Assembly: GCF_003987065.1 (NCBI RefSeq)
Contig: NZ_PIPY01000007.1
Location: 140,992 to 204,991, forward strand
Reading direction: 5' to 3'
Source of the DNA: Pseudidiomarina insulisalsae
GTDB taxonomy: Bacteria > Pseudomonadota > Gammaproteobacteria > Enterobacterales > Alteromonadaceae
DNA length: 64,000 nt
Below are positions 1 to 8,793 of the stretch, piece after piece (position 1 is the stretch's first letter; the number at the start of each line of letters is the position of its first letter). A program made the position numbers and the translations under genes. The notes beneath the pieces were generated by a model. The model was not told the origin of the DNA and searched no databases. It saw only the letters and a program-made list of their open reading frames with translations.

Positions 1-82
1 AAAGCAATGATGCCTGCGCGGTGCCAACGACACTTAGCGAGAGTACCGAGGCAGCAGCCAATACGGATAATTTCTTAAGCAT
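1..82 (-). CDS. Secreted protein of unknown function (N-terminus only; runs off the left edge)
   Basis: Reading leftward from an ATG at 82-80, the first 27 codons encode MLKKLSVLAAASVLSLSVVG followed by TAQASLL. This is a classic Sec signal peptide: a KK n-region, an Ala/Leu/Val/Ser core and an A-Q-A cleavage site near residue 24. A purine-rich Shine-Dalgarno stretch (AAGGAAAAAG) lies just upstream. Nothing of the mature domain is inside the window, so no function can be assigned. The reading frame is open to the window edge. Confidence 0.65.
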   Translation of the reverse strand, partial: MLKKLSVLAAASVLSLSVVGTAQASLL

Positions 83-408
83 TTTCTTTTTCCTTTTTTG
101 TATGAACACAGCAGTTATCCCAATCGTCCTAAGCCTATCGTCAGCATAACGAAATAGCTACAAGCAAAATAACCGCAGCACGCAAAAACCAACAAAGAAG
201 CAACCAGGAAAGCGGGCTTCGTTCGGGCCCTTTATCACCCATCCTAGGATTGCGCATAATGTATATTATGTTAAATACGATATACGAATGGAGATGGCGC
301 TTAAGTAGGTATTCACATATTTGTGCTGCTACGCGAAATTTTCGCAGTAATACCCCTGCTTCTTAAAAGAATTTCACGTAGCGCACGATTTGAGGAAATA
401 TGTAAAAA
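83..408. other. Gene-free stretch between the secreted-protein gene and the SRPBCC gene
   Basis: No convincing ORF is present on either strand. Both flanking genes are on the minus strand, so this is the 3' flank of the efflux operon and the 5' flank of the gene starting at 82. It holds a perfect 6+6 inverted repeat (CATAAT-GTAT-ATTATG, 255-270) and a GCGAAA-T-TTTCGC dyad (333-345), the latter nested in a wider GGTATT...AATACC pair (307-312 with 349-354). A weak GGGC/GCCC hairpin lies near 211-227. No hairpin is followed by a proper U-tract on the minus strand, so I do not call a terminator for the efflux operon. Confidence 0.5.
255..270. promoter_or_regulatory. AT-rich inverted repeat, possible operator
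   Basis: CATAAT (255-260), GTAT spacer, ATTATG (265-270): a perfect 6-bp dyad in an AT-rich patch about 175 bp upstream of the secreted-protein start at 82. Its symmetry and position suggest a protein-binding site or a promoter-proximal element, but no regulator can be named. Confidence 0.25.
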
Positions 409-957
409 TTAGTTACTCAGGTAGGATTGCAACGCATCCATTTGTTGCTGTAATACATTGTCGACCGCGGGCGCCCATTTGGATAAATCATTTGGCGTGT
501 AGCCGCCGACCCGATAACTGAGCCTCAGCGTACTGGTTTGGTCATCTTCACCGGCAAGCAGCTGCCAGTCCATCACACCGTGCACACCCTCACCCTGTAA
601 CGGGCCCAAGCCGCCGGTAAAGCGAATAAGTTCGCCGGGTTCTACTTTTACCACGCGCAGATGCTCAGTAAAGCGGTTGCCATCACGCTCGCACAGACAT
701 CCCTCGGGTTCCGCAAGAATATACATATTTGAGCTGACACCATACCAGGTATGCGCCGCCAGCCACCAGTTACCAATCTCAGCGGTCATGGCACGGTAAA
801 CCTCTGCACGGTCACCTTTCATTGTCCGTTCGAACTGCAACGTGAACCCCGTTGCTGAACTATCAAGTACGTCTGCCTGAGTCGCCTGATAAGGTGCGGC
901 TAAAGCGATGGCGAGAACCGCTAATGCGGTTCCGCCATTCAGGGTTTTGGCTTTCAT
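409..957 (-). CDS. Secreted SRPBCC (START/AHSA1-like) domain protein in the efflux operon
   Basis: 182 aa. Residues 1-29 form a Sec signal peptide ending near ATQA-D. The mature part has the SRPBCC pattern: a FERTMKGDRAEVYRAMT opening strand and helix, a WW...HTWYG loop, a VKVEPGELIRFTGGLG strand pair, a SYRVGGY strand and a long C-terminal helix. Such folds enclose a hydrophobic pocket for lipid-like or aromatic ligands. It contains a CLC motif that could form a disulfide. Its start codon overlaps the stop of the RND permease by 4 nt (954-957), so it is translationally coupled as the last gene of the operon. A periplasmic ligand carrier or sensor for the pump is a reasonable inference. The substrate is unknown. 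Confidence 0.7.
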   Translation of the reverse strand: MKAKTLNGGTALAVLAIALAAPYQATQADVLDSSATGFTLQFERTMKGDRAEVYRAMTAEIGNWWLAAHTWYGVSSNMYILAEPEGCLCERDGNRFTEHLRVVKVEPGELIRFTGGLGPLQGEGVHGVMDWQLLAGEDDQTSTLRLSYRVGGYTPNDLSKWAPAVDNVLQQQMDALQSYLSN

Positions 958-3900
958 TGCTGTTCTGCCTGTTCCATTTCGCGCTCAAGGCGTTGCGTCT
1001 CATCAGCGCGAGGTTTGCTAAAGCGCGCTAATGCTAAGTAGATCACAGGAGTTAAGTACAAGGTAAAGACTACTGCAAATGCAAGGCCCCCAAAAACCAC
1101 CCAACCAATGGAGTTACGCGCCTCGGCACCGGCACCTACTGACAGAATAAGTGGCAATGCACCTAGCAAGGTCGAAACCAGTGTCATCATAATGGGTCGC
1201 AGACGTATACTGGCGGCATGTTCTACGGCATCCCTTACAGACTGCCCCTTGTCACGGAGTTGATCGGCAAATTCAACAAGTAAGATTGAGTTTTTCGCAA
1301 TCAATCCAATCAGCATGACAAGCCCTATCTGCGAGAAAATATTGATCGAGGTACCGGTAATAAACAGCGCAAAGAAGGCGGCAGCTATGCCAAAAGGCAC
1401 CGTCGCCATGACCACCACCGCGCTATTCACGCTCTCGAATTGTGCAGCCAGAACCAGCAGGACAATGAGAAATGCCAGAACATAGGTCATCATTACCTCA
1501 CGCTCAGTCTCTTCATAGGCCTCCGCTTCACCAAGTAATACCATGCCTATATTCTCCGGTAAGGTTTCATTGGCGATGGCGCGCAGGTTTTCCACTACCT
1601 GCTCAATCGGAATGGAGGTTGGCATCTGCATGTCGACCTCTATCGCACGGCGTTGCGCGCGTCGTTCAAGTTCAGCCGCGACCCCTTCCTCACTAATTGA
1701 GGCGACCGTCGACAGCGGCACCAGCCCACCATCGGCAGTGCCAACATAGAGATTCGACAGGTCCGTAGGTGATTTGATTAGATTACGGTTGGCCTGCAAC
1801 ATAATCGGCACCGCCTGGTCGCCGATATTGAGATCGACCAAATCATCACCGTTGATCGCAACCCGTAAAGTTGTGGAAATATCATTAAGTGAAACTCCGA
1901 GGTCGGATGCGCGACGCCGATCAATGTTGACGCGCAGTTGCGGCTGCGTTGGCTGGTAGCCAATCCGCGGGAAACCCACTTCCGGCATTTCGGCTTGCAC
2001 TGCCTCGCCGAATTTCAGCGCTGCATTGTAAATATCGAGATATTCATCGCCGGTCAGCGCTACTTCCAGGCCACCGCCCTGACCCCGCAGATTCAGACTG
2101 TTAGAGCCCATTGCCCGTGCCGGCGCACCGGGAATACGACTTAACGGCTCATTAATTTCTTCGATGATCTCCTGCTGTGAACGGTCACGCTCTTCCCAGT
2201 CAGTCAATCGCACGGTGATAAATACCAGATTAGGGTCCCACTGCCCGACCCTGGTATTGATGCTTTCTACCGCGCCGCGATTCGCATAAGGCAACAGTAT
2301 TTCTTCCATACGCTGGGCCTGGCGGTCCATGAAGTTCAAACCTACACCGTCCGGGCCGCGGGCAAAGATCCTGATCTGCCCACGATCTTCGGTGGGCATT
2401 AACTCGTTGTCCACTTGCAGATAAAACCACACGGCGCTACCGGCAATCAAAGTACAGGCGGCAAATACTAATAAGGCATGATCAAGCACCCAATGCAGCG
2501 TTTTCTGGTACAGCGTCGAAAACTTACTGCCAAGCCGGGTAAGCATGGTTTCTTTATGCTCTTTTAACGGCAAGCGTGCGGTCAGCGCAGGTACCAGTGA
2601 CAGCGCGACAAAGGATGAAATGATCACTGCAGCTGCCAGGACACCGCCAAATTCACGGAACAAGCGCCCTGCGGTCGATGGTAAAAATGCAATGGGCACA
2701 AACACTGCAACCAGCACGGCTGTGGTAGCAACCACCGCAAAGAATACCTCGCGTGTACCTACAACGGCTGCGGCGCGTGCACCGAGGCCCATGGTGCGGC
2801 GGCGTTGGATATTTTCTGAGACCACAATAGCATCGTCGACGATAAGGCCGGTGGCCAGGACCAGTGCCAGCAGGGTTAAAATGTTAATCGAAAAGCCGAG
2901 TAACCAGATGACCGCAATAGCACCGATCAACGCCACCGGAATAGAGGCCGCAGGAATAATGGTCGCGCGCCCCGAGCCGATAAAAATCCACAAGGTGGCG
3001 ACCACCAGCAAGATTGTCAGTCCCAGTGAAGTCACCACCTCTTCTACCGAACTGCGGATAAATTCGGCGTCGTCATCAGTCACCTGAATGGTTAGCTCAG
3101 GATATTGTTTGCGCAGATTCTCTACCAGGCGCAAGACTTCGTCGGAAATCTCAATGGTATTCGAACGCGCCTGGCGAATCACGCCTAAGCCTAAAACTTG
3201 TTTGCCATCCAGACGGGTAATGCTGCTGGCGTCGGCCGGCCCGAAATAAACGGTGGCGATATCACCGACGCGGGTGGTCCCGGCAACAATCATATTTTCC
3301 ACGTCTTCGGTGGTGGCAGAGCTGGCATCGGCACGCACAATTAACTGCTGATCGGTCGACTTCAGGCTGCCAGCCGGAACATCAAATGGCGCCTGGCGCA
3401 GTGCACTGGCCACGTCGCTAACGGTCAGGTTGTAGCTGGCCAGACGCAATGGCTCGATGACGACACGCATCACCCGGCGCCGATCACCGGTTAAACGTAC
3501 ATCGGCAACTCCGGGAATATTTAGAAAATTTGGCGCCAGATCCGTCTCAACCCGTTCAGTTAAGGCCGGCAAGTCGAGGGTGTCACTCGATATCGCCAAC
3601 GCAACAACGGATTCGGCATCATTGTCGGCTTTAATAACCGAGACATTCTCAACCTGTTCAGGCAGCCGGCGCTGTACGCGGCTGACAGATTCTCTGGTCT
3701 CATTGGCGGCATTGTCTAAGTCAATTCCCGGGCGGAACTCAATAACAATGCGCGAACTGCCCTCTTCGCTTGAGGCACGGATTGACCTTACCCCGCTGAC
3801 TCGCGCGGCCGCACCCTCTAACTGACTGGTAACTTCGGTATCTACCGTTTCAGGAGCAGCGCCCGGATAGCTGGCGGTTACCGAGATGACCGGGCGGTCA

Positions 3901-4040
3901 ACATCCGGCAGCTCGCGTACTTCAACGCCCTGAATTGCCGCAAAACCGGCAATGATAATCAATAAATTAAGTACAACAATAAGAACCGGTCGACGAATCG
4001 ACAGCGATGGCAGATCGTTCAGTTGCGGCGCCCATTTCAT
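954..4040 (-). CDS. RND (HAE1-family) multidrug efflux permease
   Basis: 1028 aa, the usual size of inner-membrane RND pumps of the AcrB/MdtB/MexF superfamily. It has TM1 at residues 15-36, a first periplasmic porter domain (GVEVRELPDVDRP...), TM2-6 around 335-490, a second large loop and a second TM bundle around 855-1005. The TM4 proton-relay pair is present in LATGLIVDDAIVVSENIQRR. The pump takes compounds from the periplasm or outer leaflet and exports them through an outer-membrane channel with the adaptor. The start ATG overlaps the adaptor stop by one base (TGATG at 4040). No outer-membrane factor gene is adjacent, so a TolC-like protein encoded elsewhere must complete the complex. The substrate is unknown. 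Confidence 0.93.
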   Translation of the reverse strand: MKWAPQLNDLPSLSIRRPVLIVVLNLLIIIAGFAAIQGVEVRELPDVDRPVISVTASYPGAAPETVDTEVTSQLEGAAARVSGVRSIRASSEEGSSRIVIEFRPGIDLDNAANETRESVSRVQRRLPEQVENVSVIKADNDAESVVALAISSDTLDLPALTERVETDLAPNFLNIPGVADVRLTGDRRRVMRVVIEPLRLASYNLTVSDVASALRQAPFDVPAGSLKSTDQQLIVRADASSATTEDVENMIVAGTTRVGDIATVYFGPADASSITRLDGKQVLGLGVIRQARSNTIEISDEVLRLVENLRKQYPELTIQVTDDDAEFIRSSVEEVVTSLGLTILLVVATLWIFIGSGRATIIPAASIPVALIGAIAVIWLLGFSINILTLLALVLATGLIVDDAIVVSENIQRRRTMGLGARAAAVVGTREVFFAVVATTAVLVAVFVPIAFLPSTAGRLFREFGGVLAAAVIISSFVALSLVPALTARLPLKEHKETMLTRLGSKFSTLYQKTLHWVLDHALLVFAACTLIAGSAVWFYLQVDNELMPTEDRGQIRIFARGPDGVGLNFMDRQAQRMEEILLPYANRGAVESINTRVGQWDPNLVFITVRLTDWEERDRSQQEIIEEINEPLSRIPGAPARAMGSNSLNLRGQGGGLEVALTGDEYLDIYNAALKFGEAVQAEMPEVGFPRIGYQPTQPQLRVNIDRRRASDLGVSLNDISTTLRVAINGDDLVDLNIGDQAVPIMLQANRNLIKSPTDLSNLYVGTADGGLVPLSTVASISEEGVAAELERRAQRRAIEVDMQMPTSIPIEQVVENLRAIANETLPENIGMVLLGEAEAYEETEREVMMTYVLAFLIVLLVLAAQFESVNSAVVVMATVPFGIAAAFFALFITGTSINIFSQIGLVMLIGLIAKNSILLVEFADQLRDKGQSVRDAVEHAASIRLRPIMMTLVSTLLGALPLILSVGAGAEARNSIGWVVFGGLAFAVVFTLYLTPVIYLALARFSKPRADETQRLEREMEQAEQQ

Positions 4041-5101
4041 CAGATTGCGCCTCCATCCTGGCCAAGACGCTCAATGGCCTGTCCGCGCCGCAAGGTCTGT
4101 ACGCCTTCAACAATCAGCTCATCGCCCAGTTGCAGGTTGCCATCGACCAATACCCGGCCGGGCAAACGCTGCTTAATGCTAACATCAACACGTTTCGCTT
4201 TATTGTCTTCGACAATCCACACGTAGGCACCTTCGGGACCCCACATCAAGCCAGCCTCGGGCACTACCGGATAGCTGTCACCTGATAAGGTCAAGGCCAC
4301 CCGAAAGCTCATGCCGGGACGATAACGGTCTTCGCTGTTGTCAATTTTCGCGCGAATGCGAATAGTTCGGTTCTGCGGATCGATGCGCGAACCGACTTCC
4401 GCCACTTCCGCTGCGAGGCTTTCCTCGGCACGTAACCACGAATACACCTTTAGCTCGGCGCCTTCGTTAAGCATTGCGGCTGACTGCTCCGGTGCCTGAA
4501 AATCAAGAAACAGCTGTTCGCGCTTATCTAACGTCGTGATCAGCGTTTGCGGGGTAATACGATCACCCACTTCCACATCGGTAATTCCAACCACGCCGCT
4601 GAACGGCGCATCAACCTGGCGGTCATCGACTTCTGTCTGCGCTTCAGCGACTGCAACTTCGAGTAAGTCACGGGCAATAATGGCCTCATCTAACTGACTT
4701 TGCGGGATAGCGCCCTGGGCACGACTTTTTTGTAAGCGCTCCACGGTACGTTCGGCATCAGCCAACTGCAGCTTGGCACGTTGTAGCGCTATCTGCTGGC
4801 GGCGATCATCAAGTTGCACGAGAATATCGCCGGTGTTCACCTCATCTCCCGGCGCGAAGTTCACCGCGGTGACGACGTCGCCTACTGCCGGATAAATGTC
4901 GACTGATTGCAAGGCTTCGGCGTAGGCAACCGCTTCTACCTGTTCCTGCTTACGCTCAAAGCCGAGTTGTTGGGTAACCACCAGAGCCGCCTGCTCGCGG
5001 TTACCCCATTGTTGCGCAACTACCGCATCAGACAGCACCAGACTGGGGACTATAAAACTAACTGCCAATAATGCGGCTGAGCTACCAAAAGACCACTTCA
5101 T
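4040..5101 (-). CDS. RND efflux periplasmic adaptor (membrane fusion protein)
   Basis: 353 aa, HlyD/AcrA/MexH-like. An N-terminal signal sequence (residues 1-29, ending near VVAQQ) is followed by a split lipoyl/barrel-sandwich hybrid domain (VYPAVGDVVTAVNFAPGDEV... and VDAPFSGVVGITDVEVGDRI), a coiled-coil hairpin at about 100-150 (LQRAKLQLADAERTVERLQK) and a beta-barrel plus membrane-proximal domain. It bridges the RND pump to an outer-membrane channel. It is the first gene of the minus-strand operon and follows the intrinsic terminator of the stomatin gene, so its promoter should lie in 5102-5170. A TATAGA-like -10 occurs there, but I see no convincing -35. Confidence 0.92.
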   Translation of the reverse strand: MKWSFGSSAALLAVSFIVPSLVLSDAVVAQQWGNREQAALVVTQQLGFERKQEQVEAVAYAEALQSVDIYPAVGDVVTAVNFAPGDEVNTGDILVQLDDRRQQIALQRAKLQLADAERTVERLQKSRAQGAIPQSQLDEAIIARDLLEVAVAEAQTEVDDRQVDAPFSGVVGITDVEVGDRITPQTLITTLDKREQLFLDFQAPEQSAAMLNEGAELKVYSWLRAEESLAAEVAEVGSRIDPQNRTIRIRAKIDNSEDRYRPGMSFRVALTLSGDSYPVVPEAGLMWGPEGAYVWIVEDNKAKRVDVSIKQRLPGRVLVDGNLQLGDELIVEGVQTLRRGQAIERLGQDGGAI

Positions 5102-5167
5102 GTAGATCTATTCCTTGTATCAATTCGATGTGACTGCTTATCTATAGTGCTATTTCAGCAAATATGA

Positions 5168-5204
5168 TCAAAAAAGGCCGTACATCTTCGATGAACGGCC
5201 TTTT
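5168..5204 (-). terminator. Intrinsic terminator after the SPFH gene (bidirectional form)
   Basis: AAAAGGCCGT (5172-5181) pairs with ACGGCCTTTT (5195-5204). An inner CATC/GATG pair (5183-5186 with 5190-5193) closes a TTC loop. Read on the minus strand it ends in six U residues. It lies 19 nt after the SPFH stop codon and separates that operon from the downstream efflux operon. Confidence 0.85.
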
Positions 5205-5223
5205 AGATACGCCAGTTGCAGTC

Positions 5224-6156
5224 TTACTGCTGCGGTCTGGCTTTCAGTACTTCGGTAAGACCGGCAACGGCGCCGCCGATATCAGCAAGCTGCGCCGGCA
5301 AAATGAGTGTATTGGTCTCTTTTGCCAAATTTCCGAATTCTTTCACGTATTGCTCGGCAACGCGCAAACTAACTGCATCCTGTCCACCGGGTTCCTGAAT
5401 GGCTGCGGCAATTTTTCGCAGACCTTCTGCGGTCGCGGCGGCAACCAGTTCAATCTCACGCGCGCGCCCTTCGGCTTCATTAATCTGTTTCAACTTTTCC
5501 GCTTCAGAAAGGTTGATGACTTCTTGTTTATGACCTTCAGAGACATTGATCATCGACTGCCGTTCCCCTTCTGACTTGGCAATCGCCGCGCGGCGTTCGC
5601 GCTCAGCGCGCATCTGCTGCTCCAAAGCGTCTTTAATGCTCATCGGCAACTCAATATCTGAAATTTCGTAGCGCAATACCTTTATGCCCCAGGGCGATGC
5701 CGCTTCATCCAGCGCCTGCACCACTATTTCATTAATGCGCGCACGCTCTTCGAAGGTTTTATCCAAATCGGTCTGACCAATGACCGAGCGCATCGTAGTT
5801 TGCGCCAGTTGTGACGCCGCATACCGATAATCATTAATGCCGTAACTGGCTTTGTGCGCGTCGACCACCTGAATATATAACACGCCATTAATGCCGACCT
5901 GGATATTGTCTTTGGTCACACAGGCCTGGCGCTCAACATCAATCACTTCCTCTTTTAAAGTGTGCTGATAAGCAACTTTATCAATGAAAGGGATTAATAA
6001 GTGGAAGCCTGAGTCGAGCGTGCGGTTGTAGCGCCCTAACCGCTCAATTACATAGTTGGTTCGTTGCGGCACAATGCGCGCGGTTTTTAAAATAATAATA
6101 ATCGCGGCAAGGGCAAAACCGAATGCCAGGACTGTACCTACATCAAAGGGCAACAT
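5224..6156 (-). CDS. qmcA: SPFH-domain (stomatin/prohibitin-like) membrane protease modulator
   Basis: 310 aa. There is one N-terminal membrane segment (residues 7-25), then the SPFH/band-7 domain (about 25-190: RIVPQRTNYVIERLGRYNRT... through YEISDIELP), then a long charged helix (about 195-265, ERERRAAIAKSEGERQ...EAEGRAREIE) that forms coiled-coil oligomers. The length and the NfeD partner match the E. coli QmcA/YbbK family, which assembles ring-like membrane complexes linked to FtsH proteolysis and microdomains. It starts 3 nt after the NfeD stop, so the two genes form an operon ended by the terminator at 5168-5204. Family assignment is strong; the exact role is known only from relatives. 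Confidence 0.9.
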   Translation of the reverse strand: MLPFDVGTVLAFGFALAAIIIILKTARIVPQRTNYVIERLGRYNRTLDSGFHLLIPFIDKVAYQHTLKEEVIDVERQACVTKDNIQVGINGVLYIQVVDAHKASYGINDYRYAASQLAQTTMRSVIGQTDLDKTFEERARINEIVVQALDEAASPWGIKVLRYEISDIELPMSIKDALEQQMRAERERRAAIAKSEGERQSMINVSEGHKQEVINLSEAEKLKQINEAEGRAREIELVAAATAEGLRKIAAAIQEPGGQDAVSLRVAEQYVKEFGNLAKETNTLILPAQLADIGGAVAGLTEVLKARPQQ

Positions 6157-6159
6157 TTG

Positions 6160-6627
6160 TTAGCGCTCCTGTTGTTCTACTTTTATTGGTTTTTGTTTTG
6201 CGACGGTCAATTGTATGCCTTCGTTAGCAACGACCCAGGCGGTATCACCGGCTTTGAGTTCATCGTCAGAAAATGCATCCCATTGCACGCCATTGAGCAG
6301 CACCCGGCCGGCACCATGTTTGAAATCACGAATCACTTTCACGCGGGCACCGATGTCTCGCTGAAAATTCGGTTTGGCTTCATCTTCATCGGCGGTGTAG
6401 CCCATGAACCAGCGTTTGAAATGGCCGCGTGCCAGCACTAATAACGCCAGACTGACCGCACCAAAAACTGCAAACTGTGTTGCGCTTTGCTCAATAAGAT
6501 CCCAGTGCAGCAATAATCCGGTGGTTATCGCTCCAATGCCCAGAAATACAGCGATAACGCTGGTTAACAGCAACTCTGAGAGAATCAGTGCAATCCCTAT
6601 GATAATCCAGATCAGCGCAACGGACAT
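6160..6627 (-). CDS. NfeD-family membrane protein, partner of the SPFH protein
   Basis: 155 aa. Two or three N-terminal transmembrane segments (about residues 4-23, 27-45 and 50-67) are followed by a soluble OB-fold-like domain (about 90-150: DIGARVKVIRDFKHGAGRVLLNGVQWDAFSDDELKAGD...). The VLLNGVQWDA stretch is typical of NfeD/YbbJ proteins, which pair with SPFH proteins. It is immediately upstream of the qmcA-like gene on the same strand. An ACTATA (TATAGT on the minus strand) at 6663-6668 is a possible -10 element about 40 nt upstream. Confidence 0.88.
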   Translation of the reverse strand: MSVALIWIIIGIALILSELLLTSVIAVFLGIGAITTGLLLHWDLIEQSATQFAVFGAVSLALLVLARGHFKRWFMGYTADEDEAKPNFQRDIGARVKVIRDFKHGAGRVLLNGVQWDAFSDDELKAGDTAWVVANEGIQLTVAKQKPIKVEQQER

Positions 6628-6704
6628 GGCAACTCCTTGGTGGTTTAAAGCGACATTTCAGGACTATAGCATGCGTTGCTGACATCCCCACTGCTGAATT
6701 TGTT

Positions 6705-7151
6705 TCAATTTGCTTCGCTACTAAAGGTCGCACTAACACTCGCGGGCAAATCCCCCTGTGTTGCTAACGGAATGGTCAGGCGCCAGGTCATCTGGTGTTC
6801 GGTACAGGCGCCCAGATAGAGCTGAGCATGCCATTCCCCTTCATCGCCCTGCTGCCATTGCACCGGTGACACGCCCATGTACATGGACTCGCCCCCGAGC
6901 TCGCTAAGTTCTGGTGTGACCCCTGCCGGCAGCTGCAAGCGCAAAGGAATTTGCTTCTCGACTGGCAACGGTTGCGGCGGTAGCCATAAAACTACCTTTT
7001 CTTGATGCAGATCAATTTTTTCCGTCGCAAAATGTTGCGCTGTATCAGGGCGGCAAGAGATACTTAGCGATGCCAGCAAAAGTAGGGAAAAGACCCTGCT
7101 TTTTTTGTGGATAAAGGTAAGATACGGTAAAAACGGATAAGAAATTTTCAT
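6705..7151 (-). CDS. Small predicted lipoprotein next to the cbb3 oxidase genes
   Basis: 148 aa. The N-terminus carries a basic HKKSR region, a hydrophobic LLLLASLSIS core and a lipobox-like SIS-C at residue 33, so it is probably a lipoprotein. The mature part is rich in beta strands and has the pattern of a short Ig-like or FixH-like periplasmic domain (VVLWLPPQPLPVEKQIPLRLQLP ... WRLTIPLATQGD). It diverges from ccoN across 175 bp. I do not recognise the family. Context suggests, without proof, a role near copper or oxidase biogenesis. Confidence 0.6.
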   Translation of the reverse strand: MKISYPFLPYLTFIHKKSRVFSLLLLASLSISCRPDTAQHFATEKIDLHQEKVVLWLPPQPLPVEKQIPLRLQLPAGVTPELSELGGESMYMGVSPVQWQQGDEGEWHAQLYLGACTEHQMTWRLTIPLATQGDLPASVSATFSSEAN

Positions 7152-7326
7152 GCCTTGCCCAAATTTTCCTCAAGTTGGCGTTACGCTTGTCTTTTTCCTG
7201 GAATGTTCCTGTATTTTTCTGGCTATTCGTCATAAAATACCGGTGTTTGTCTAGTATCCGACAAGCGATCATCATTGTCACGTTACTCTGTTTTCAGAAG
7301 TCAGAGCATCAACGCGGAAATAAAAA

Positions 7327-8781
7327 ATGAGTCAAATAAGTCCACAACAAATCGAATACAACCTCAAAGTCGTGCGCCAGTTTACGATTGCCACGGTTAT
7401 CTGGGGTCTCATCGGTATGGCTCTTGGTACCTGGATTGCCGCTCAGCTGGTATGGCCTGAGCTCAATTTCGATATACCATGGCTAACCTACTCCCGCTTG
7501 CGTCCTTTACATACCAACTCGGTAATTTTTGCCTTTGGTACATCGGCGCTAATGGGAACCTCCTTTTATATCGTGCAGAAAACCTGCCGTACTAAGTTGT
7601 TCTCCGACAAGTTAGCGGCTTTTGTGTTCTGGTCATGGCAAACCGTCATTGTGCTCGCAGTGATCACCTTACCCTTAGGTTTTACCAGCTCTAAAGAGTA
7701 TGCTGAGCTGGAATGGCCCATTGATATTTTGATCGCGTTGTCGTGGATAGCGTACCTTATTGTGTTCTTCGGAACTCTGGTTAAACGTCGCACTTCTCAT
7801 ATTTATGTCGCTAACTGGTTCTACGGCAGCTTTATCATTGTGGTCGCCATATTGCATATCGTGAACAGCATGTCAGTGCCGGTTTCCTTCACCAAGTCGT
7901 ACAGTATTTACGCCGGCGCTATCGATGCCATGGTGCAATGGTGGTATGGACATAATGCAGTAGGCTTCCTGTTAACCGCTGGTTTCCTTGGTATGATGTA
8001 CTACTTCGTACCCAAGCAGGCTGAACGTCCGGTCTACTCTTATCGCCTGTCAGTCGTTCATTTCTGGGCGCTGATTGGTCTTTATATCTGGGCGGGCCCG
8101 CACCACCTGCATTACACGGCGCTGCCGGACTGGACACAGTCATTAGGTATGGTGATGTCAGTGATTCTGTTCGTGCCTTCATGGGGCGGTATGATCAACG
8201 GTATCATGACCTTATCCGGTGCCTGGTATAAGCTGAAAACCGACCCTATTCTGCGCTTCCTGATCGTGTCATTGTCCTTCTACGGCATGTCGACGTTCGA
8301 AGGCCCAATGATGTCAATCAAATCAGTGAATGCAATTTCGCATTACACTGACTGGACCATCGGTCACGTTCACTCCGGTGCGCTGGGTTGGGTTGCGATG
8401 ATTACCATCGGTGCGATGTACTATCTGATTCCACGTCTGTGGGGCCAGACCCAGATGCACAATGTACGCTGGATTAACATTCACTTCTGGTTGCATACCA
8501 TCGGTGTAGTGCTCTACATCGTTGCGCTGTGGATTTCAGGTGTCATGCAAGGTCTGATGTGGCGTGCGGTGAACGCTGAAGACGGTACCCTCACCTACAG
8601 CTTTGTAGAGAGTGTACAGGCGTCGTATCCGTTCTGGTTCATTCGCTTTGTCGGTGGTCTGTTCATTGTCGCCGGTATGTTACTGATGATTTGGAACATG
8701 TACCGCACTATCAGCGCAGGTAAACCTACCCGTGAAACTATTGATGCTGCTCCTCGTGAAGCGGCCACGCAATCAGCTTAA
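7327..8781 (+). CDS. ccoN: Cytochrome c oxidase, cbb3-type, subunit I
   Basis: 484 aa, a standard CcoN with 12 membrane helices. It contains the high-spin heme/CuB active site where O2 is reduced. Visible ligands are His62 (low-spin heme b, LRPLHTNSV), His209 in [10 protein letters not shown], His259-His260 in GPHHLHY (CuB) and His347/His349 in [10 protein letters not shown] (heme b3 and heme b). The start follows GGAAATAAAA. It is the first gene of ccoNOQP with 12 nt to ccoO. No clear FNR/ANR box (TTGAT-N4-ATCAA) is visible upstream, although cbb3 operons are commonly FNR-controlled. Confidence 0.97.
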   Translation: MSQISPQQIEYNLKVVRQFTIATVIWGLIGMALGTWIAAQLVWPELNFDIPWLTYSRLRPLHTNSVIFAFGTSALMGTSFYIVQKTCRTKLFSDKLAAFVFWSWQTVIVLAVITLPLGFTSSKEYAELEWPIDILIALSWIAYLIVFFGTLVKRRTSHIYVANWFYGSFIIVVAILHIVNSMSVPVSFTKSYSIYAGAIDAMVQWWYGHNAVGFLLTAGFLGMMYYFVPKQAERPVYSYRLSVVHFWALIGLYIWAGPHHLHYTALPDWTQSLGMVMSVILFVPSWGGMINGIMTLSGAWYKLKTDPILRFLIVSLSFYGMSTFEGPMMSIKSVNAISHYTDWTIGHVHSGALGWVAMITIGAMYYLIPRLWGQTQMHNVRWINIHFWLHTIGVVLYIVALWISGVMQGLMWRAVNAEDGTLTYSFVESVQASYPFWFIRFVGGLFIVAGMLLMIWNMYRTISAGKPTRETIDAAPREAATQSA

Positions 8782-8793
8782 GGAGTCGTAAGC

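Noticed and set aside
2545..3087. 180-codon Ser/Thr/Ala-rich plus-strand frame opposite the RND permease
   Set aside because: A low-complexity shadow of hydrophobic codons of the permease TM region.
7045..7281. 78-codon minus-strand frame in the ccoN upstream region
   Set aside because: It overlaps the predicted lipoprotein in another frame, has no ribosome-binding site and no recognisable features.
7152..7326. FNR/ANR box before ccoN
   Set aside because: I searched for TTGAT-N4-ATCAA; only an unrelated TTGTC-N8-GACAA dyad is present.
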